DNA from: Bifidobacterium pseudocatenulatum DSM 20438 = JCM 1200 = LMG 10505
Lineage (GTDB): Bacteria; Actinomycetota; Actinomycetes; Actinomycetales; Bifidobacteriaceae
NCBI RefSeq assembly: GCF_001025215.1
Contig: NZ_AP012330.1
Coordinates: forward strand, 372,001-436,000
Direction of reading: 5' to 3'
Length of the DNA stretch: 64,000 nucleotides
How positions within the stretch are numbered: the first letter of the stretch is position 1; every line of letters begins with the position of its first letter. A program made the position numbers and the translations under genes. Below are positions 24,622 to 33,569 of the stretch, in pieces. The notes below the pieces were generated by a model, which was not told the DNA's origin, searched no databases, and worked only from the letters and a program-made list of their open reading frames with translations.

Positions 24622-24703
24622 GGCGGATTTCCCAAGCGGTCAAAGGGAACTGACTGTAAATCAGTCGCCTCGTGCTTCAGTGGTTCGAATCCACTATCCG
24701 CCA
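24622..24703 (+). tRNA. tRNA-Tyr (GTA)
   Basis: Acceptor arms GGCGGAT (24622-24628) and ATCCGCC (24696-24702), class II variable arm, anticodon GTA at 24656-24658, T loop GGTTCGAAT. The full CCA is not encoded. Confidence 0.96.
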
Positions 24704-24704
24704 C

Positions 24705-24776
<72 letters not shown>

Positions 24777-24781
24777 CTCAT

Positions 24782-24855
24782 GGCGGGATAGCTCAGCTGG
24801 CTAGAGCGTACGACTCATAATCGTAAGGTCAAGAGTTCGAGTCTCTTTCTCGCTA
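24782..24855 (+). tRNA. tRNA-Met (CAT), elongator type
   Basis: Acceptor GGCGGGA (24782-24788) pairs with TCTCGCT (24848-24854) including wobbles; the anticodon CAT is at 24826-24828. The D-arm and the absence of the three G-C anticodon-stem pairs typical of initiators favour elongator Met. Confidence 0.93.
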
Positions 24856-24907
24856 CAAAGGTCGACGGAACGTCGGCATAGCAACGAACCACAAGAGGTG
24901 AACTTAG

Positions 24908-25078
24908 ATGGCAAGCAAGAGCGCCGACATTCGTCCGGGCATCACGCTGGCATGCACCGAGTGCAAGGAGCGTAACTACATCACGACGAAGAACCGCCGT
25001 AACACGCCGGATCGTCTTGAGCTGAAGAAGTTCTGCTCCCGCTGCGGCAAGCAGACCGTGCATCGCGAGACCCGCTGA
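24908..25078 (+). CDS. rpmG: 50S ribosomal protein L33
   Basis: 56-residue ribosomal protein of the large subunit, reading [20 protein letters not shown] and onward. Two CxxC pairs (CTEC, CSRC) make this the zinc-binding C+ form. GAGGTGA precedes the ATG. It is probably cotranscribed with the three tRNAs immediately upstream and ends at a strong terminator. Confidence 0.97.
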
Positions 25079-25095
25079 GCGAGTTCAAAGCTTTC

Positions 25096-25122
25096 AACCC
25101 GACCAATTGGTCGGGTTTTTTT
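25096..25122 (+). terminator. Terminator after rpmG
   Basis: AACCCGACC (25096-25104), AATT loop, GGTCGGGTT (25109-25117) and a run of seven T. Confidence 0.92.
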
Positions 25123-25186
25123 GTTTTCTCCGAAACCCCTCTTGACACCTTTTCAGCTGCCTTCCCCGCACGCTAAGCTAATCACC

Positions 25187-26386
25187 ATGACTAATTTCGC
25201 AGATCTCACCACTATTGCCGTAGGCGGGCCAATCGCATCCTTTATTGAACCGACCTCGCGTGTCGGCGTTATTGAAGCCGTTGAAGATGCTGACGCCAAA
25301 GGCTTGCCGTTGTGCGTGATCGGAGGCGGATCCAACATGCTCGTGGCCGACACGCCGTTCGATGGCGTCGTGGTCCGTGATGCGCGACACGCCGTAAGTG
25401 TGCTTGATGAGGCAGCGCCTGCCGAAAACGACGAAAAAATCGTGCACGTCAACGCCGAAGCCGGATGCAATTGGGATGATTTCGTCGACTACTGCGTCGG
25501 GCTTGGCCTGGAAGGCGTGGAAGGACTTTCCGGCATTCCGGGCACCGTCGGCGCGTCGGTGGTGCAGAATATTGGCGCATACGGCCAAGAGGTCGCATCC
25601 AGCGTCGAAAGCGTGGAAGTCTGGGACCGCAAAGACAAGCAAACCAAAGAGCTCACCAATCAGGAACTGCATTTCGGTTACCGTATGAGTGCGCTCAAAG
25701 CCAGCATGTACAGCGCTCCGGCCACACCCGCAGCCGACTTCTTCCCGACGCCGCGTTACGTGGTGCTGTCCGTCACCTTCGCACTGCATCACAGCGCAAC
25801 CGGCGTGGTCGGCTACGGGCAGCTCGCCAAGGCATTGGGCGTGGAAGTGGGCGAACGCATGTCGACAACGGATATTCGCAACGCGGTATTGAACGTACGT
25901 GCCTCCAAGGGCATGCTTGAGGATTCCCACCGTTACTTGACCGAAGCCATGCGCGGCACCAAAAAAAGCGAACTGGTCGCCATCGCGCATAATGCGCAGC
26001 GTACACAGGCAGGCAATGACGAACCCGACTATAATCGCCATAGCTGTGGCAGCTTCTTCATGAATCCGATTCTCACCAAAGAGCAGGCGGCAAAGCTTCC
26101 CGAAGATGCGCCGCGATTCAGCGCTACCCTGCCGGATGGCACGCCTGGAGTCAAAACGTCCGCAGCATGGCTTATCGATCATGCAGGCTTCCATAAAGGC
26201 TACAAAACCAGCGAAAACGCTACTGCGGGACTGTCCACCATGCATACGTTGGCGTTGACCAACCGAGGAGGAGCCTCAGCAGCCGATATCGTGAACCTTG
26301 CCAAAACCGTGCAGGATGGTGTCGAGCGGGCGTACGACATCCGTCTCGTTCCAGAGCCGGTCGTCATCGGCATGAGCCTCAAGTAA
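25187..26386 (+). CDS. murB: UDP-N-acetylenolpyruvoylglucosamine reductase
   Basis: FAD-dependent reductase making UDP-N-acetylmuramate, a peptidoglycan precursor; 399 residues, longer than E. coli MurB (342). FAD-binding motifs are GGGSNMLVAD and SGIPGTVGASVVQNIGAYGQ; the catalytic Ser lies in RHSCGSFFMNP and the catalytic Glu in VPEPVVIG. The Tyr-containing insert of type I enzymes is present (HFGYRMSALK). ATG 25187 replaces a longer frame from 25121: TAAGCT (25174-25179) places the transcription start at about 25186, indicating a leaderless mRNA. Confidence 0.94.
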   Translation: MTNFADLTTIAVGGPIASFIEPTSRVGVIEAVEDADAKGLPLCVIGGGSNMLVADTPFDGVVVRDARHAVSVLDEAAPAENDEKIVHVNAEAGCNWDDFVDYCVGLGLEGVEGLSGIPGTVGASVVQNIGAYGQEVASSVESVEVWDRKDKQTKELTNQELHFGYRMSALKASMYSAPATPAADFFPTPRYVVLSVTFALHHSATGVVGYGQLAKALGVEVGERMSTTDIRNAVLNVRASKGMLEDSHRYLTEAMRGTKKSELVAIAHNAQRTQAGNDEPDYNRHSCGSFFMNPILTKEQAAKLPEDAPRFSATLPDGTPGVKTSAAWLIDHAGFHKGYKTSENATAGLSTMHTLALTNRGGASAADIVNLAKTVQDGVERAYDIRLVPEPVVIGMSLK

Positions 26387-26416
26387 ACGTAAGAACGAAG
26401 GGAGAAGGGAAACGTA

Positions 26417-27907
26417 ATGAACGTATTACGCAAGAAATCCGTCGAGCAGACGCTGGCGGAAACAGAGGAGTCGGGGCATTCTCTGAAACGAGACCTGACC
26501 TGGTGGGATTTGGCCATTATGGGCGTGGCCGTGGCAGTCGGCGCGGGCATCTTCTCCATCGGAGCCCAGGCGGCAGCCTTCCATGCGGGTCCGGCCGTAA
26601 TCATCAGCTTCCTCATCGCCGGCGTGGTGTGCGGTGCGGCCGTAATGTGCTATGCCGAATTCGCGTCCATGATTCCGGTTGCGGGATCCGCCTACACCTT
26701 CACCTACACCACCGTCGGTGAGATCGTCGCGTGGGTGATCGGCTGGGATCTGATCCTTGAAATGCTGATGGCAGGCTCCGTCGTCTCCAAATATTGGGGC
26801 GTCTATCTCAACGATTTCTTCCGGCTGGTTGGTTGGAATATCAACACCAACGTCACCATCGGATCATTCAATTTCGATTTCGCGCCAATCATCGTCGTAG
26901 CTTTCTTCACGGCACTTTTGGTGTGCGGTACGAAAATCGGCGCACGAGTCGACGGCGCGCTCACCATACTGAAAATCGCCATCGTGCTATTCGTTGTAAT
27001 CGTCGGATTCTTCTACGTCAAAGCCGAGAACTTCACCCCATTCATTCCACCGAGCGAACCGGCGACCGCCACCGGATCCGGGTTGGCCGCAACCATGGAG
27101 CAGCCATTATGGCAGTGGGCCACCGGCATGACCCCCAGCATTTACGGCATTGCCGGCATCATCTCTGGAGCCGCGCTCGTGTTCTTCGCGTTCCTCGGCT
27201 TCGATGTGGTCGCCACCACCTCCGAAGAAACCGTCAATCCGAAGAAGAATGTTCCGCTGGGCATCGGCGTGGGCATGGGACTGATCATCGTGCTCTACAC
27301 CCTCGTTGCCATTGTCACCACCGGCATGGTCTCCTACAAAGACCTCGCCAAGCAGAAAGACCCGTCGCTCGCCACGGCATTCGAAATGGTCGGCGCTGAC
27401 TGGGCCGCCAAAATCATCAGTTTCGGCATTGTGATCGGCCTGGCAACCGTGGTTATGGTGCTGCTGCTCGGCCTGACCCGCGTGGTGTTCGCCATGAGCC
27501 GAGATGGCCTGCTGCCGCGCTCGCTCAGTCACACGGGCAAGCACGGCACTCCAGTACGTCTGCAGATTGCCGTCGGCGTGGTCATGGCACTCATCGCAGC
27601 CAGCTGCAACGTTAGTATCCTTGCCGACATGGTGAACATCGGCACGCTGTCGGCATTCACCCTTGTTTCAATCTCTATTCCAATCATGCGCAAGAAGCGC
27701 CCCGACCTGAAGCGAGTCTTCAAAATCCCCGGCAATCCATGGGTGCCTATCATCATCGCGCTCGCCAACATCTGGCTCATGCTCAACCTGAGCGTGCTCA
27801 CCTGGATTCGATTCGTGGTCTGGCTTGCGGTCGGCTTCTGCATCTACTTCGGCTACGGCTACCGCCACGCCCGGCTCGGCACGGGAGAGCTGGAAGTTGG
27901 CAATTAA
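26417..27907 (+). CDS. APC-superfamily amino-acid permease, cationic amino-acid transporter type
   Basis: Secondary transporter of 496 residues with about 12 membrane segments. The first helix carries the APC substrate motif GVAVAVGAGIFSIG, followed by CYAEFASMIPVAGSAYTFTY and FFAFLGFDVVATTSEETVNP, diagnostic of the CAT/YfnA-like branch. It would import amino acids with protons; the individual substrate cannot be read from sequence. GGGAGAAGGGA precedes the ATG. It follows murB by 30 bases and precedes fdxA by 36, so cotranscription is possible. Confidence 0.88.
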   Translation: MNVLRKKSVEQTLAETEESGHSLKRDLTWWDLAIMGVAVAVGAGIFSIGAQAAAFHAGPAVIISFLIAGVVCGAAVMCYAEFASMIPVAGSAYTFTYTTVGEIVAWVIGWDLILEMLMAGSVVSKYWGVYLNDFFRLVGWNINTNVTIGSFNFDFAPIIVVAFFTALLVCGTKIGARVDGALTILKIAIVLFVVIVGFFYVKAENFTPFIPPSEPATATGSGLAATMEQPLWQWATGMTPSIYGIAGIISGAALVFFAFLGFDVVATTSEETVNPKKNVPLGIGVGMGLIIVLYTLVAIVTTGMVSYKDLAKQKDPSLATAFEMVGADWAAKIISFGIVIGLATVVMVLLLGLTRVVFAMSRDGLLPRSLSHTGKHGTPVRLQIAVGVVMALIAASCNVSILADMVNIGTLSAFTLVSISIPIMRKKRPDLKRVFKIPGNPWVPIIIALANIWLMLNLSVLTWIRFVVWLAVGFCIYFGYGYRHARLGTGELEVGN

Positions 27908-27943
27908 GAGTAGTCTTGAACGGTAAGTGTTAAGGAGGTAACC

Positions 27944-28264
27944 ATGCCATACGTTGTCGCTCAGCCGTGCGTCGATGTCAAAGACAAGGCCTGCGTGGAC
28001 GAATGCCCGGTCGATTGCATCTACGAGGGCTCCCGTTCCCTGTATATCAATCCGAACGAATGCGTGGATTGCGGTGCATGCGAACCGGTGTGCCCAACCG
28101 AAGCCATCTTCTATGAAGACGATCTGCCAGACGAGTGGGCTTGGTACAAGGATGCCGCGGTCAGCTTCTTTGCCGAAGTTGGTGATATGGGCGGCGCTTC
28201 CGCAGCCGGCCCGATCGGCAAGGATCCGGAGCAAGTAGCTGCTCTGCCGCCGCAAAATCAGTGA
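27944..28264 (+). CDS. fdxA: Ferredoxin, 3Fe-4S/4Fe-4S type
   Basis: Small electron carrier, 106 residues. The first cluster site is [17 protein letters not shown] and the second is [12 protein letters not shown], the FdxA seven-iron pattern of actinobacteria. Conserved YVVAQPC N-terminus and [14 protein letters not shown] [12 protein letters not shown] follow. AAGGAGGT lies before the ATG. The fdxA-dapC order is conserved in actinobacteria. Confidence 0.95.
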   Translation: MPYVVAQPCVDVKDKACVDECPVDCIYEGSRSLYINPNECVDCGACEPVCPTEAIFYEDDLPDEWAWYKDAAVSFFAEVGDMGGASAAGPIGKDPEQVAALPPQNQ

Positions 28265-28277
28265 TTGGCATTTGAAA

Positions 28278-28312
28278 GCGGCCTTTTCCCGTTGGAAGAG
28301 GCCGCATATTTT
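28278..28312 (+). terminator. Hairpin between fdxA and dapC
   Basis: GCGGCCTTTTCC (28278-28289) pairs with GGAAGAGGCCGC (28294-28305) with one G-T pair, followed by ATATTTTG. Confidence 0.65.
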
Positions 28313-28343
28313 GTTTATAGAGGATTATTAAGGAGTTTTCACG

Positions 28344-29498
28344 ATGGGCTTTCATGAGTTTTCTTCGCCATACGATTGGTCGCGTATCGCAGCATACAAG
28401 CGCACGGCAAAAGCTGCGTTCGGAGGCATGATCGACCTGTCCGTGGGATCTCCCGTCGATCCTGTGCCCGACTCGGTGCGCAAGGCGCTCGCAGCGGCGG
28501 CGAATGATCCGAATGCGTATGGATATCCGGCTACTGCAGGTACTGCCGATTTACGTACTGCGATTGCTGAATGGTTTTCGGCGACTCGCAATGTTGATTT
28601 GCAGGCGATTCATGCTGATGTGGTGCCTACCGTCGGCTCCAAAGAGGGTGTTGCGTTGATGGCGTCGCTACTGCATTTCGGTGAGGATGATGTTGTGGTG
28701 CAGCCGAAGGTTTCGTACCCGACGTATGAGATCGGCACGCAGTTGGCTGGGGCGAAGGTGCTTAAGGTCGACGATGTGGCTGATGTTGCGTCGTGGCGCA
28801 ATGTGCCTGGTGTCAAAGCGGTGTGGGTGAATTCCCCTTGCAATCCGACGGGCGAGGTGTATTCGGCCGAGCGGATGGCTGGCATTGTCGCAGCTGCGCG
28901 TGAGATCGGCGCGGTGGTGCTTTCCGACGAATGCTATGCGCTGATGCAGTGGAGGGGTGCTGTGAATGGCGCTGAAGGTGAAGCTGATTCACTTGCGTCG
29001 ACGCCGTGCGCGCTTTGTGACGATGTGTGTTTGGGCTCCGCCGAGGGCGTGCTGGTGCTTTATTCGTTGAGCAAGCAAAGCAATATGGCTGGGTATCGTA
29101 CCGCGTTCATTGCCGGAGATGAGTCTTTGATTGCATCGATGAGTGCATATCGCAAGCAAATTGGTCAGATTATTCCTGGTCCGGTGCAGGCTGCGATGGC
29201 TGCCGGATTGCGTGATCTGGAATCCGTCAAGGTTCAGCATGCGCGCTATCGGGAACGTCTCAGCGTGTTGGTGAGCGCGTTGCGTGCTTACGGATACTGC
29301 ACCGACATGCCGGATGGTGCATTGTATGTGTGGGTGAGAGCCAAGTCGGGCGATTGTTGGACCGATATGGAGCAGCTTGCCAAGATTGGCATCATCGCCA
29401 GCCCCGGCGAGTTCTATGGTGCGCCGGAATGTCTGCGTTTCTCCGCCACCGCCAGCGACGAGGCGATCGCTTCCGCTGCTGAACGTTTGGCGCGCTAA
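28344..29498 (+). CDS. dapC: Succinyldiaminopimelate transaminase
   Basis: PLP-dependent class I/II aminotransferase of the lysine/diaminopimelate pathway, 384 residues. The PLP lysine is K244 in YSLSKQSNMAGYRTAF. The N-terminal FPYDWSRIAAYK-like segment (SSPYDWSRIAAYKRTAKA) and DLSVGSPVDPVP are typical of actinobacterial DapC. Its position after fdxA supports the assignment. AAGGAG precedes the ATG. Confidence 0.92.
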   Translation: MGFHEFSSPYDWSRIAAYKRTAKAAFGGMIDLSVGSPVDPVPDSVRKALAAAANDPNAYGYPATAGTADLRTAIAEWFSATRNVDLQAIHADVVPTVGSKEGVALMASLLHFGEDDVVVQPKVSYPTYEIGTQLAGAKVLKVDDVADVASWRNVPGVKAVWVNSPCNPTGEVYSAERMAGIVAAAREIGAVVLSDECYALMQWRGAVNGAEGEADSLASTPCALCDDVCLGSAEGVLVLYSLSKQSNMAGYRTAFIAGDESLIASMSAYRKQIGQIIPGPVQAAMAAGLRDLESVKVQHARYRERLSVLVSALRAYGYCTDMPDGALYVWVRAKSGDCWTDMEQLAKIGIIASPGEFYGAPECLRFSATASDEAIASAAERLAR

Positions 29499-29510
29499 GC
29501 CGATATGCAA

Positions 29511-29543
29511 AAGGGGCTTCCGGCAATCGCTGGAAGCCCCTTT
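29511..29543. terminator. Terminator after dapC
   Basis: AAGGGGCTTCC (29511-29521) pairs with GGAAGCCCCTT (29532-29542). Flanking A and T runs make it usable on both strands. Confidence 0.8.
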
Positions 29544-29547
29544 ATCT

Positions 29548-29577
29548 GCGGAGTCAGGGGGAGTCCAACGCCCATGC
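29548..29577 (-). repeat. Possible decayed tRNA-Ser 3' end (attachment-site remnant)
   Basis: GCGGAGTCAG (29548-29557) is identical to the 3' acceptor end of the tRNA-Ser at 43812-43821, and about 22 of the first 29 bases agree. Both copies also lie 21-24 bases after AAGGGCTTCCGG-like terminator sequence. Orientation and position fit an integration duplicate bounding the locus between them. The similarity is short and could be fortuitous. Confidence 0.35.
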
Positions 29578-29740
29578 GTCTTATGGCTATGCGCAGCTGT
29601 TGATGTCGCTGATGGCAAAGTGAACGGCGTAGGCTAGGCCGCAGGGCGTCGTCCCTGGTTTACTTAAATCTATTCAAAAGTTTCGTAAATATTTGCATAT
29701 AGAGCTTTCGTAACAAAAAATTTTAAGTATTTAGTTAAGT

Positions 29741-29804
29741 GACTTGACTTTCTTGAAAATCAAGTCATATAATCAAGCAGTGCTTTAACTGAAATGCTAA
29801 AGCA
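29741..29804 (+). promoter_or_regulatory. Strong promoter with two inverted-repeat operators
   Basis: TTGACT (29744-29749), 18 bases, TATAAT (29768-29773). One inverted repeat, GACTTGA (29741-29747) and TCAAGTC (29760-29766), spans the -35 and spacer; a second, TGCTTTA (29781-29787) and TAAAGCA (29798-29804), covers the start region. They probably bind a repressor; none is encoded next to the locus. The stretch 29580-29740 is AT-rich with nothing else recognised. Confidence 0.65.
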
Positions 29805-29855
29805 TTTATGAAACATGACGATGTGTGTTCATGCATGTCACCAAAGGAGAAAGAC

Positions 29856-31547
29856 ATGATGAGGTCAAGAACTTGGAAACGAGTGCTTGCTGCTGTTTGC
29901 GCTGGTGTAGCGGCCGTTTCAATGGCTGCTTGCGGCGGAGGTACTAATAACACCGCGAAGGACGGAGTCATTATCAACAGTGTTATGAATTCAACTTCGC
30001 AGGCGTCGTTGAATTATAATCCGTTCTCTTCTACAGCTTTGACCGGTGTGGTCGGTGCTCTGTACGAGCCATTGTTCTATATGAACAACCTTAAGGACGA
30101 CCCTACTAAGCTGGAACCGCTAATGGGTAAATCCTACACTATCAGTGACGATGCGAAAACTATTGATGTAACGATTCGTGACGGTGAAAAGTGGTCTGAT
30201 GGCGAACCTTACACTACCGAAGATGTTGCATACACATTCAACCTCCTTAATTCCAACAAGGCTTTGAATACCAGTGGCTTTGCTGGCTCTGCCAAGGTCC
30301 TTAGCGATACGGAAGTTCGTATCACTTTGGACAAGCCTGAATCGGTGAATGCTCTGTCGTATCTGTCCGGCACGATGATTGTTCCGAAGCATGTGTGGGA
30401 AAAGATCGATGATCCGGTGACCTATACCAATAAAGACGCTGTTGGCTCTGGGCCTTTCACAGTTAAGGGCGGGAACTTTTCCCCAACCGCTTACACGTTT
30501 AAGAAGAATCCGTACTACTGGGATGAAGGTAAGCCTGAAATTGATGGCGTCCGTTATGTTCTGATCACCGGTGGCACCCAAGCTTCTCAAAATGCCTTGA
30601 CCGCTGGCGATGTGGACTGGATGTCTGCGATCTTCCCGAATATGGATGATGTGCTGTCGGGATATCCTGATATTAAGACGGTTAACGTTCCTTCTAGTCA
30701 GTTGGCATTCATGACCTGTTCGAACAAAGAACTCGGCTGCAGTGGTCCTACCACTGATCCGGCAGTGCGCAAGGCTATCTATTACGCTCTTGATCGTAAT
30801 CAGATTAATAAACTCGCTCTGAATGGCCAGTACAGTGAGCTGGCTGGTTCTCTCTATCCGTATGGACAGTTCACCAAGTACGCTTCGGATGATGTCCCGG
30901 ATTCACCTATTCCGGGTAAAGGACGTACGGATGAAGCCGTCAAGGTACTGGAAGACGCCGGCTATACGAAGGGTGATGACGGCATCTATCAGAAGGACGG
31001 AGTTAAGCTGAGCATCAAAGTCGCTGTTATGAGTGATGTCTCTGACTGGATCAACGCGATTAACGTCGCCTCGCAGCAGCTGAAAAAGATCGGTATTGAT
31101 CTGCATGCGGACCAAATGTCTTCTAATGAATGGACTCAGGCGATGCAGCAGGGCCAGTTTGAAATGTCCATTTATGGTCTGTGGGTCGCAGGTGCCGAAC
31201 CATGGATGTTCTACAACCAGTTCTATTCCACTGCCAGTACGGCTGCAGTGGGTAAGAGCGCTTGGCCTAATTACGCTCGCTACAGCAATAAGACCGTGGA
31301 TGATGCTCTTAATGCCATCAATACCACCACTGATGTGGCGACCAAGAAGTCTGAATATGAGAAGATTCAGACTCAGGTGTTTGAGGACATGCCGTATATC
31401 CCGATTCTGCGTCAATCCGGTCTGAGCGAAATGTGGAGCGACAAGGTTACCGGTTGGCCGACAGACGATAACGTCTATGCTAATCCGCAGACTTGGGCAA
31501 ATCCTGATTTGGGCATTGTCCTGAAGAACCTGAAGGTTAAGAAGTAA
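29856..31547 (+). CDS. ABC transporter substrate-binding lipoprotein, family 5 (peptide/oligosaccharide)
   Basis: 563 residues. Lipoprotein signal with lipobox SMAAC, Cys C26, then the SBP_bac_5 fold: LEPLMGKSYTISDDAKTIDV, IRDGEKWSDGEPYTTEDVAYTF, GSGPFTVKG and DPAVRKAIYYALDRNQI. Family 5 proteins bind peptides, but some bind plant oligosaccharides. Here the gene leads an Opp-type importer followed by xylan-acting glycosidases, which favours an oligosaccharide ligand. ATG 29856 follows AAAGGAGA (29843-29850); an upstream ATG at 29808 would precede the signal peptide and is less likely. Codon use is more AT-rich than in flanking genes. Confidence 0.9.
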   Translation: MMRSRTWKRVLAAVCAGVAAVSMAACGGGTNNTAKDGVIINSVMNSTSQASLNYNPFSSTALTGVVGALYEPLFYMNNLKDDPTKLEPLMGKSYTISDDAKTIDVTIRDGEKWSDGEPYTTEDVAYTFNLLNSNKALNTSGFAGSAKVLSDTEVRITLDKPESVNALSYLSGTMIVPKHVWEKIDDPVTYTNKDAVGSGPFTVKGGNFSPTAYTFKKNPYYWDEGKPEIDGVRYVLITGGTQASQNALTAGDVDWMSAIFPNMDDVLSGYPDIKTVNVPSSQLAFMTCSNKELGCSGPTTDPAVRKAIYYALDRNQINKLALNGQYSELAGSLYPYGQFTKYASDDVPDSPIPGKGRTDEAVKVLEDAGYTKGDDGIYQKDGVKLSIKVAVMSDVSDWINAINVASQQLKKIGIDLHADQMSSNEWTQAMQQGQFEMSIYGLWVAGAEPWMFYNQFYSTASTAAVGKSAWPNYARYSNKTVDDALNAINTTTDVATKKSEYEKIQTQVFEDMPYIPILRQSGLSEMWSDKVTGWPTDDNVYANPQTWANPDLGIVLKNLKVKK

Positions 31548-31570
31548 CCTGACGGATTTTATGAATCAAC

Positions 31571-31613
31571 GGTGCACAAGGCGTTTTAGCTGTGCGTTTT
31601 GTGCACCATTTTT
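31571..31613 (+). terminator. Attenuator-like hairpin between binding protein and permease
   Basis: GGTGCACAA (31571-31579) pairs with TTGTGCACC (31599-31607), followed by ATTTTT. Partial termination here would give excess binding protein over membrane components. Confidence 0.7.
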
Positions 31614-31633
31614 CCATGTAGAAATGAGGTAAC

Positions 31634-32626
31634 ATGAGGTTCTACCTGAAAAAGATAGGATTTTACCTTGTTGCATTGTTTGCGGCTTTGACATTGAACT
31701 TTGCCATCCCGCGACTGATGCCAGGTGATCCGGTTTCAGCTGTTCTTACCAGGCTCGCATCGCGAGGTGGTACTGTTGCGCCCGAAACAAGGGAAGCGAT
31801 TACTGCAATGCTGGGACAAGATGGAGGCAACATCTTCCAGCAGTATATTGGTTATCTGAAGAATATCTTCACCGGCAACTGGGGCGTATCTGTAACGTAT
31901 TTCCCCAACCAAGTTACAACGTCCATTGCTTCTGCACTGCCTTGGACCATTTGTCTTGTCGGCACAACCACGATTATATCGTTCTTTGTTCAACAGGCTC
32001 TTGGTATCTGGGCTGGTTGGCGTCGTGGTGGCGCTTTTGATAACATCATTTCCCCTGTGTCCACCATTTTCCAAGCTGTTCCTTACTTCTGGCTTGCACT
32101 CATCTTCATTTGGGTGTTTGCCCGTACGCTGCATTGGTTCCCTCAGTCAGGCGGATACAATTATCGTGAAGTTGTGCCCGGCTTCACTTGGGAATTCTTC
32201 TCGAGCGCAGTGCAGTATGCAATCTTGCCGGCCTTGACGATTCTTGTCAGCTCTCTGGGCATGGGTGTTGTCGGTATGCGTAATATGATGGTCTCCACGT
32301 TGTCTGAGGACTACATTGTTACTGCTGAGGCCAAGGGTTTAAGTCCTAAACGCGTTATGATGTGCTACGCAGCTCGTAATGCAGTGTTGCCATCCATTTC
32401 TGGCTTTGGCACGTCTATCGGTGCAGTGGTGGGTGGATCGCTGCTTACTGAACAGGTGTTCTCCTATCCAGGTGTTGGTCAGATGCTTTTGCAAGCGGTG
32501 ACCAGTAACGATTACGCGCTGATGCAAGGTATCTTCCTGATTATTACCGTTACTGTTCTAGTCGTGAACTTTATCATTGATTTGCTTTACGGCATTATCG
32601 ATCCACGTACGCGGCAACAGGATTGA
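31634..32626 (+). CDS. ABC transporter permease, DppB/OppB type
   Basis: 330-residue membrane subunit with six segments. The N-terminal LKKIGFYLVALFAALTLNFAIPRLMPGDP is the OppB/DppB signature, and the coupling loop is ITAEAKGLSPKRVMMCYAARNA-like (VTAEAKGLSPKRV). The gene is between the binding protein and the second permease; GAGGT precedes the ATG. Confidence 0.92.
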   Translation: MRFYLKKIGFYLVALFAALTLNFAIPRLMPGDPVSAVLTRLASRGGTVAPETREAITAMLGQDGGNIFQQYIGYLKNIFTGNWGVSVTYFPNQVTTSIASALPWTICLVGTTTIISFFVQQALGIWAGWRRGGAFDNIISPVSTIFQAVPYFWLALIFIWVFARTLHWFPQSGGYNYREVVPGFTWEFFSSAVQYAILPALTILVSSLGMGVVGMRNMMVSTLSEDYIVTAEAKGLSPKRVMMCYAARNAVLPSISGFGTSIGAVVGGSLLTEQVFSYPGVGQMLLQAVTSNDYALMQGIFLIITVTVLVVNFIIDLLYGIIDPRTRQQD

Positions 32627-32634
32627 GGTTAAAT

Positions 32635-33564
32635 ATGTCTGCAACAAATTCTTCTGCTGCTGTGGCTCGTAGCCAAGCTAAACGTCGTCGCTCCGCTTTG
32701 GATTCTCTCAAGCGAGTTCTTCCTGAGCGTTCTGCAAAATTGACGGCTGGATTAACCATTGTGATCGCAATGGTTTTGTTCGCCATTATTGTTCCTATCT
32801 TCACGAAGGATCCTAATAAGATCAATGACATTGGCTTGTCTGCGCCATCTGCCCAGCATTGGTTGGGCACTACGCAGTCTGGCCAGGATGTTTTCACTCA
32901 GCTTGGCTATTCTGTCCGTGGCTCTCTGATTATTGGCTTTGCTGTTGGCTTGATTGCAACTGCGTTGTCGTTCATTTTCGGTGTTTTGGGCACATATATT
33001 GGCGGAATTTGGGATGATTTGTTCTCTCTGATTACCAATATCATGCTGGTGATTCCGGGGTTGCCTCTGACCATCGTGATTTCTGCATTGATGCCTTCCA
33101 AGGGCACGATGATGTTGGTCATTGTTATTTCAATCACTGCATGGGCTGGCGGTGCCCGTGTACTGCGGGCGCAAACATTGTCGATGCGTGGGCGTGATTA
33201 TGTTCTTGCCGCAAAAATTGCAGGTGAACGTCCGTGGCGCGTGATTACCGTTGAAATTCTGCCTAATCTGTTGCCTGTGATGGGATCGCAGTTTGTGTTC
33301 TCCGTTATTATGGCAATCCTGAGTGAGTCTTCGTTGTCCTTCATTGGCCTGGGGTCGACCCAATCCTTCTCGCTGGGAACCATGCTGTATTACGCGCAGA
33401 ACGGTTCTGCTCTGAACACGGGCGCATGGTGGTGGTTCCTGCCACCGGGACTGATGATCGCTATCATCGGCGCCGGATTGTCCTTCATTAATTTCTCCAT
33501 CGATGAAGTCATCAATCCGCGACTACGTAAGCCTACCAAGAAAAGCAAGGGAAGGAAAGGGTGA
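32635..33564 (+). CDS. ABC transporter permease, DppC/OppC type
   Basis: 309-residue membrane subunit. The N-terminal cytoplasmic part is basic. HWLGTTQSGQDVFTQLGY is the DppC signature preceding the transmembrane domain, and the loop DYVLAAKIAGERPWRVI docks with the ATPase. ATG 32635 was preferred to TTG 32623 because GAGG lies just upstream. It starts 8 bases after the DppB-type gene. Confidence 0.92.
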   Translation: MSATNSSAAVARSQAKRRRSALDSLKRVLPERSAKLTAGLTIVIAMVLFAIIVPIFTKDPNKINDIGLSAPSAQHWLGTTQSGQDVFTQLGYSVRGSLIIGFAVGLIATALSFIFGVLGTYIGGIWDDLFSLITNIMLVIPGLPLTIVISALMPSKGTMMLVIVISITAWAGGARVLRAQTLSMRGRDYVLAAKIAGERPWRVITVEILPNLLPVMGSQFVFSVIMAILSESSLSFIGLGSTQSFSLGTMLYYAQNGSALNTGAWWWFLPPGLMIAIIGAGLSFINFSIDEVINPRLRKPTKKSKGRKG

Positions 33565-33569
33565 ACACG

